Below are positions 61,686 to 64,000 of a stretch of DNA of 64,000 nucleotides, in pieces (position 1 is the stretch's first letter; each line of letters opens with the position of its first letter). A model generated the notes under the pieces. That model did no database searches, was not told the origin of the DNA, and saw nothing but the letters and a program-made list of their open reading frames with translations. This DNA is from a bacterium (GTDB lineage Bacteria > UBP6 > UBA1177). Location of the stretch: positions 1 to 64,000 of the forward strand of contig JAGCUA010000002.1 of NCBI GenBank assembly GCA_017963125.1. Reading direction: 5' to 3'. The position numbers and the translations under genes are program-made.

Positions 61686-62116
61686 TGAAAATCACTTTAA
61701 TCGTTGTAGGAAAACTCAAAAGCCAGTTCAAGGAGATCGATGATTTTTTCCAGAAAAGGATAAAAATCTATTCTCCGCTTGAAATCATTGAGCTGAAAGA
61801 GCGCAACGATCTTGCTCTCGAAACTGAAAGCATAATAAAATCAATACCAACAAATTCGTTTGTAGTCGCTTTGCGTGAAACCGGAAAAGGGCTCGACTCG
61901 CTTTCTTTCGCAAAACTTTTAAGCGAAAAATCGGTCTCGCACGGCTCGATCTGCTTCGTGATAGGAGGCGCTTACGGATTCGGCAACATAAACGAAAACC
62001 TCACTCTTTCGATTGCGCCGTGGACGCTTCCGCATCAGCTTGCACGTATAAACCTTCTCGAGCAGATCTACCGCGGACTTTCGATAAACAGCGGCTCCGG
62101 CTACCATCACGGGTAA
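61685..62116 (+). CDS. rlmH: 23S rRNA pseudouridine-1915 N3-methyltransferase
   Basis: 143 residues, an SPOUT methyltransferase. Motifs: MKITLIVVGKLK start, ALRETGKGLDSLSFA, FVIGGAYGFG and the C-terminal LLEQIYRGLSINSGSGYHHG. It methylates pseudouridine 1915 in helix 69 of 23S rRNA. Translationally coupled to rsfS. Length is slightly under the usual 155 but all motifs are complete. Confidence 0.95.
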   Translation: MKITLIVVGKLKSQFKEIDDFFQKRIKIYSPLEIIELKERNDLALETESIIKSIPTNSFVVALRETGKGLDSLSFAKLLSEKSVSHGSICFVIGGAYGFGNINENLTLSIAPWTLPHQLARINLLEQIYRGLSINSGSGYHHG

Positions 62117-62196
62117 ACTAAACAAAAACTTGTCAGCACAGCCAAAATTCCTAAAATACCGCGTTTTTTTGAATGATTCGTTTTTTGGAGAGAAAA

Positions 62197-63357
62197 ATGA
62201 AGAAAATTTTTGTGGCTTTCGCGCTTTTAAGCGCAATGGTTCTGATGGTTTCGTGCGGTGGCGGGAGTTCTGACAGTAAAACCGGAAGTCTTTATGAAAA
62301 ATGCTATCCGAATGAAACCTGCAACAAAGGATTGATTTGCGATATCGAGAACAATGTCTGCGTAAAGGACTGGTGCAAGTCAAACAACGACTGCACCGAT
62401 CCTGAGTATCCGGTATGCAACACAAAAACAGGAAATTGTGAATCGTCTGACGGCAGAAAACCCGGAGATGAATCGGATTCTGATTCTGATACGCAGGATT
62501 CAGGAGATTCTGACAATGGAAAGCCGGATAATGATACAGGAAATCCCGAGCCGACAGATACAGATTCTTCTTCGGATGCAGATTCAGTCGATGATTCAGG
62601 AGATTCTCAGCCTGACTGCGATACGGATTACTCCGGCGACACAGAACCGGACAATGGCGATTCTGCACCTGACAACGGTGACACGGAACCGGACAATGAC
62701 TATCCTCAGACTCCTTGTGACCCGAATCCGTGTACAAGCATTTCAAATTCAACAGGTGTCTGCACCGTAAACGGTACAGGCTACACATGTGGCTGCCAGT
62801 CCGGTTACACTTGGAACGGCGGCTCATGCCAAAGCAACGGCGGCTCGTCACTTCCGGAATGCAGCAAAACGAGCGGCACGCCTTGCTATGATTCGTCAAG
62901 CCATCTGACATGGTCGAAAATTTCATCAAGCACTATGACTTGGAGTGCTGCGGCAACATTCTGTCAGGGCAGTGAAATGAACGGTTATGGCGGTTTTACG
63001 GACTGGAGGCTGCCGAATATCGATGAATTGAAGACGCTTATCACGGTTTCGAGCGGCACACCGAGAACTCAAAACTGTGCGGTTTCGGAGGCAACAGGAC
63101 ATCTTGCAAGCAGTGACTGGACTTGTTCAACGTGTACTGAAGCATGCACTCAGTCCACGAGCGGTACAGGTTGTTCGAGTTGCAACGGTTCTTCGGACGG
63201 CAGATACAGCAAATTGGGTGACGGAGAAGTCTGGTTATGGTCTTCCTCGCTTCTATCCGGTAATTCACACGGCGTATGGTACGTGGTTTTCGACTACGGA
63301 GGCGTGAGCCACAGCCTTATAGACTACGACGGCAGCCACGTTCGTTGTGTGAGGTAG
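62197..63357 (+). CDS. DUF1566/Lcl-domain lipoprotein with EGF-like and acidic linker regions
   Basis: 386 residues. Lipobox LMVSC, then GGGSSDSK. A Cys-rich part (CYPNETCNKGLICDIENNVC, about 33-90), an acidic Ser/Asp linker (about 95-175), an EGF-like unit (CTSISNSTGVCTVNGTG) and a C-terminal DUF1566 domain (about 230-386) complete it. The last has HLTWSKISSSTMTWSAAATF, GGFTDWRLPNIDELK, WLWSSS and the end DGSHVRCVR. The domain has a C-type-lectin-like fold and is common in surface proteins. GGAG lies 8 nt before ATG 62197. The overall plan (lipobox, acidic tether, Cys units, terminal domain) matches the array at 9.5-26.4 kb, though the terminal domain differs. Confidence 0.85.
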   Translation: MKKIFVAFALLSAMVLMVSCGGGSSDSKTGSLYEKCYPNETCNKGLICDIENNVCVKDWCKSNNDCTDPEYPVCNTKTGNCESSDGRKPGDESDSDSDTQDSGDSDNGKPDNDTGNPEPTDTDSSSDADSVDDSGDSQPDCDTDYSGDTEPDNGDSAPDNGDTEPDNDYPQTPCDPNPCTSISNSTGVCTVNGTGYTCGCQSGYTWNGGSCQSNGGSSLPECSKTSGTPCYDSSSHLTWSKISSSTMTWSAAATFCQGSEMNGYGGFTDWRLPNIDELKTLITVSSGTPRTQNCAVSEATGHLASSDWTCSTCTEACTQSTSGTGCSSCNGSSDGRYSKLGDGEVWLWSSSLLSGNSHGVWYVVFDYGGVSHSLIDYDGSHVRCVR

Positions 63358-63432
63358 GTCAGTGGCCGCATTTTGCGAGCGAAGCGAAGCTATTTTGCGT
63401 CCGCCTTTTGAAGGGGCGGGCGCGTCTTGATT

Positions 63433-63467
63433 CCCCCGCTAAGTTAGCGGGGGTGGCGCGAAGCGCC
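63433..63467. repeat. Two adjacent GC-rich hairpins
   Basis: CCCCCGCTAA/TTAGCGGGGG is a perfect 10-bp inverted repeat (63433-63453), followed at once by GGCGC/GCGCC (63455-63467). They lie 75 nt after the DUF1566 lipoprotein stop. There is no T run, so they are repeat or attenuation elements rather than standard terminators. Confidence 0.6.
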
Positions 63468-63484
63468 GGGGGCGTGTGTCAGCG

Positions 63485-63566
63485 TCATGTTGAACGAATG
63501 TGAAACATCTGTCATCTTGAACGAATGTGAAAGATCTCAGAGATTCTTCGCTACGCTCAGAATGAC
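63485..63566. repeat. REP-like element: two direct 27-bp copies plus one inverted copy
   Basis: Unit 1 (63485-63511) and unit 2 (63512-63538) differ at three positions. Two of these are paired and compensatory (ATGTT...AACAT versus ATCTT...AAGAT). An inverted, diverged copy (63539-63566) follows, ending in TCAGAATGAC. The whole forms a large imperfect palindrome, like intergenic REP-type repeats with GTCATTCTGAGC-like consensus seen in many genomes. Confidence 0.6.
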
Positions 63567-63582
63567 GGGAACACACTCCTCA

Positions 63583-63614
63583 GTCACTCCGTGACAGCTC
63601 CCCTAACTTAGGGG
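63583..63614. repeat. Palindromic pair next to REP-like element
   Basis: GTCAC/GTGAC with a 3-nt loop (63583-63595), then CCCCTAA/TTAGGGG with a 1-nt centre (63600-63614). With the hairpins upstream they fill most of the 355-nt stretch without a gene (63358-63712); no coding sequence is seen there. Confidence 0.5.
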
Positions 63615-63712
63615 CGCAATTCTGAAGGGTTTAATCTTGTCGGATTTCAAGAAATCGGATTTATACAAAGCAACATTTGATTTAACGGTTGAGGTGAATA
63701 ATCAAAATCAAT

Positions 63713-64000
63713 CTATTTCTGATTATTTTTTTCGAGTTCTTTCGTCTGTCTGTCAAATTCCGAAATATATTCCCTGTCCTGAATGATGCGGAAAACATCG
63801 TATTCCTTAAGAGCCTTTTTTATTGCCTGATCGTGACTGATTTTTCCTTTGGTTTCGAGCACCTGCTGGCGGGCACTCGTTAAAAAGAGGTTCACCGCAT
63901 CAACGCAGTCCTGCATTTTCATCAGATGACCGTCCTCAGCCTGCAGTTCGGCGTAGTCAATGAACATTGCGACAAGGCGGTTCAGGCGCGAGATCTCCTT
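63713..64000 (-). CDS. RhuM-family protein, 3' part (cut by window end)
   Basis: The frame stays open through the window edge, so at least 95 C-terminal residues are seen and the true start lies beyond 64000. Sequence landmarks: EISRLNRLVAMFIDYAELQ, MKMQDCVDAVNLFL, KGKISHDQAIKKALKEYDVF and IIQDREYISEFD. These match the C-terminal part of RhuM-family proteins (virulence RhuM, linked to Salmonella pathogenicity island 3 and to mobile or defence-rich regions). Biochemical function is unknown. The ATG inside the frame at 63967 is not the likely start. Confidence 0.82.
   Translation of the reverse strand, partial: KEISRLNRLVAMFIDYAELQAEDGHLMKMQDCVDAVNLFLTSARQQVLETKGKISHDQAIKKALKEYDVFRIIQDREYISEFDRQTKELEKNNQK

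Noticed and set aside
61919..62929. Leftward 336-residue ORF across rlmH and the DUF1566 lipoprotein
   Set aside because: Arg/Ser/Cys-rich shadow sequence; both sense genes are well supported.
62197..63712. Possible diversity-generating retroelement (lectin-fold C-terminus followed by repeats)
   Set aside because: No reverse transcriptase gene and no near-identical template copy of the gene's 3' end within the window; the downstream repeats are palindromic intergenic elements. It could only be reopened by finding an RT beyond 64 kb.

Overview
The window looks like part of the chromosome of a Gram-negative, anaerobic or microaerophilic bacterium from an uncultured lineage. It carries two ferrous-iron (Feo) uptake operons and no recognisable ferric-siderophore genes. 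There are about 19 predicted lipoproteins with SC or AC lipoboxes, an Lgt lipidation enzyme, a periplasmic HtrA protease and a probable outer-membrane beta-barrel. Acidic, Thr/Asp/Pro-rich linkers and CGxDGCGGxC cysteine motifs recall Myxococcota/Bradymonadales-like (delta-proteobacterial) proteins, but the sequence alone does not settle the phylum. There is no rRNA, CRISPR array, insertion sequence or prophage.

Layout. 1-6.1 kb: two leftward Feo operons, feoA-feoA-feoB-(Cys-rich/HMA protein) and feoAB fusion-(small Cys-rich protein). Both promoters contain the same TTAG-N6-CTAA palindrome between -35 and -10. 6.3-9.4 kb: a DUF1566-like protein (rightward) and a membrane-bound spermidine-synthase-like protein (leftward). 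9.5-26.4 kb: the most unusual region, a leftward array of 12 paralogous secreted proteins (11 lipoproteins, one with a plain signal peptide) plus one orphan gene fragment. They are built from a module of roughly 130-150 residues that I do not recognise, in three recurring flavours. I call these A (TC..C pair, SGTL), C (SFRLVE, GGKCY, WDTIC) and B (C-terminal, YTPNTG, EEVTI, NTTL). Modules are joined by 0-6 Cys-rich CGxDGCGG spacers and tethered by low-complexity linkers made of in-frame DNA repeats. Seven array members share one promoter architecture.

26.6-33.2 kb: a 1074-residue surface protein with an SGGC/TM/RKK C-terminal sorting-type tail, then two aldehyde dehydrogenases (ALDH7 type and P5C dehydrogenase type) ending at a strong terminator. 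These genes are visibly rich in C-ending codons, suggesting high expression. 33.4-37.8 kb: tRNA-Glu and tRNA-Gln, secreted or lipoproteins, a PPC-domain lipoprotein and an ankyrin lipoprotein. 37.8-51.6 kb: mainly housekeeping genes (ligA, hpf, tRNA-Arg, folC, prfB, lgt, a YchF-like GTPase, def) mixed with exported proteins: a Bax-like glucosaminidase, two beta-helix lipoproteins and a parvulin-like lipoprotein. 51.6-62.1 kb: MMPL/RND transporter, HtrA, a beta-barrel plus lipoprotein pair, typA, a lipoprotein, rsfS and rlmH. 62.2-64 kb: a DUF1566 lipoprotein, a repeat-rich intergenic region, and the 3' part of a RhuM-family gene cut by the window end.

Lgt would lipidate the many array lipoproteins; an acidic patch just after the lipidated Cys in most of them hints at a surface-targeting signal. 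What the array does is unknown. Its mosaic modules, shared promoters, repeat linkers and a recombination scar suggest a diversifying cell-surface family.
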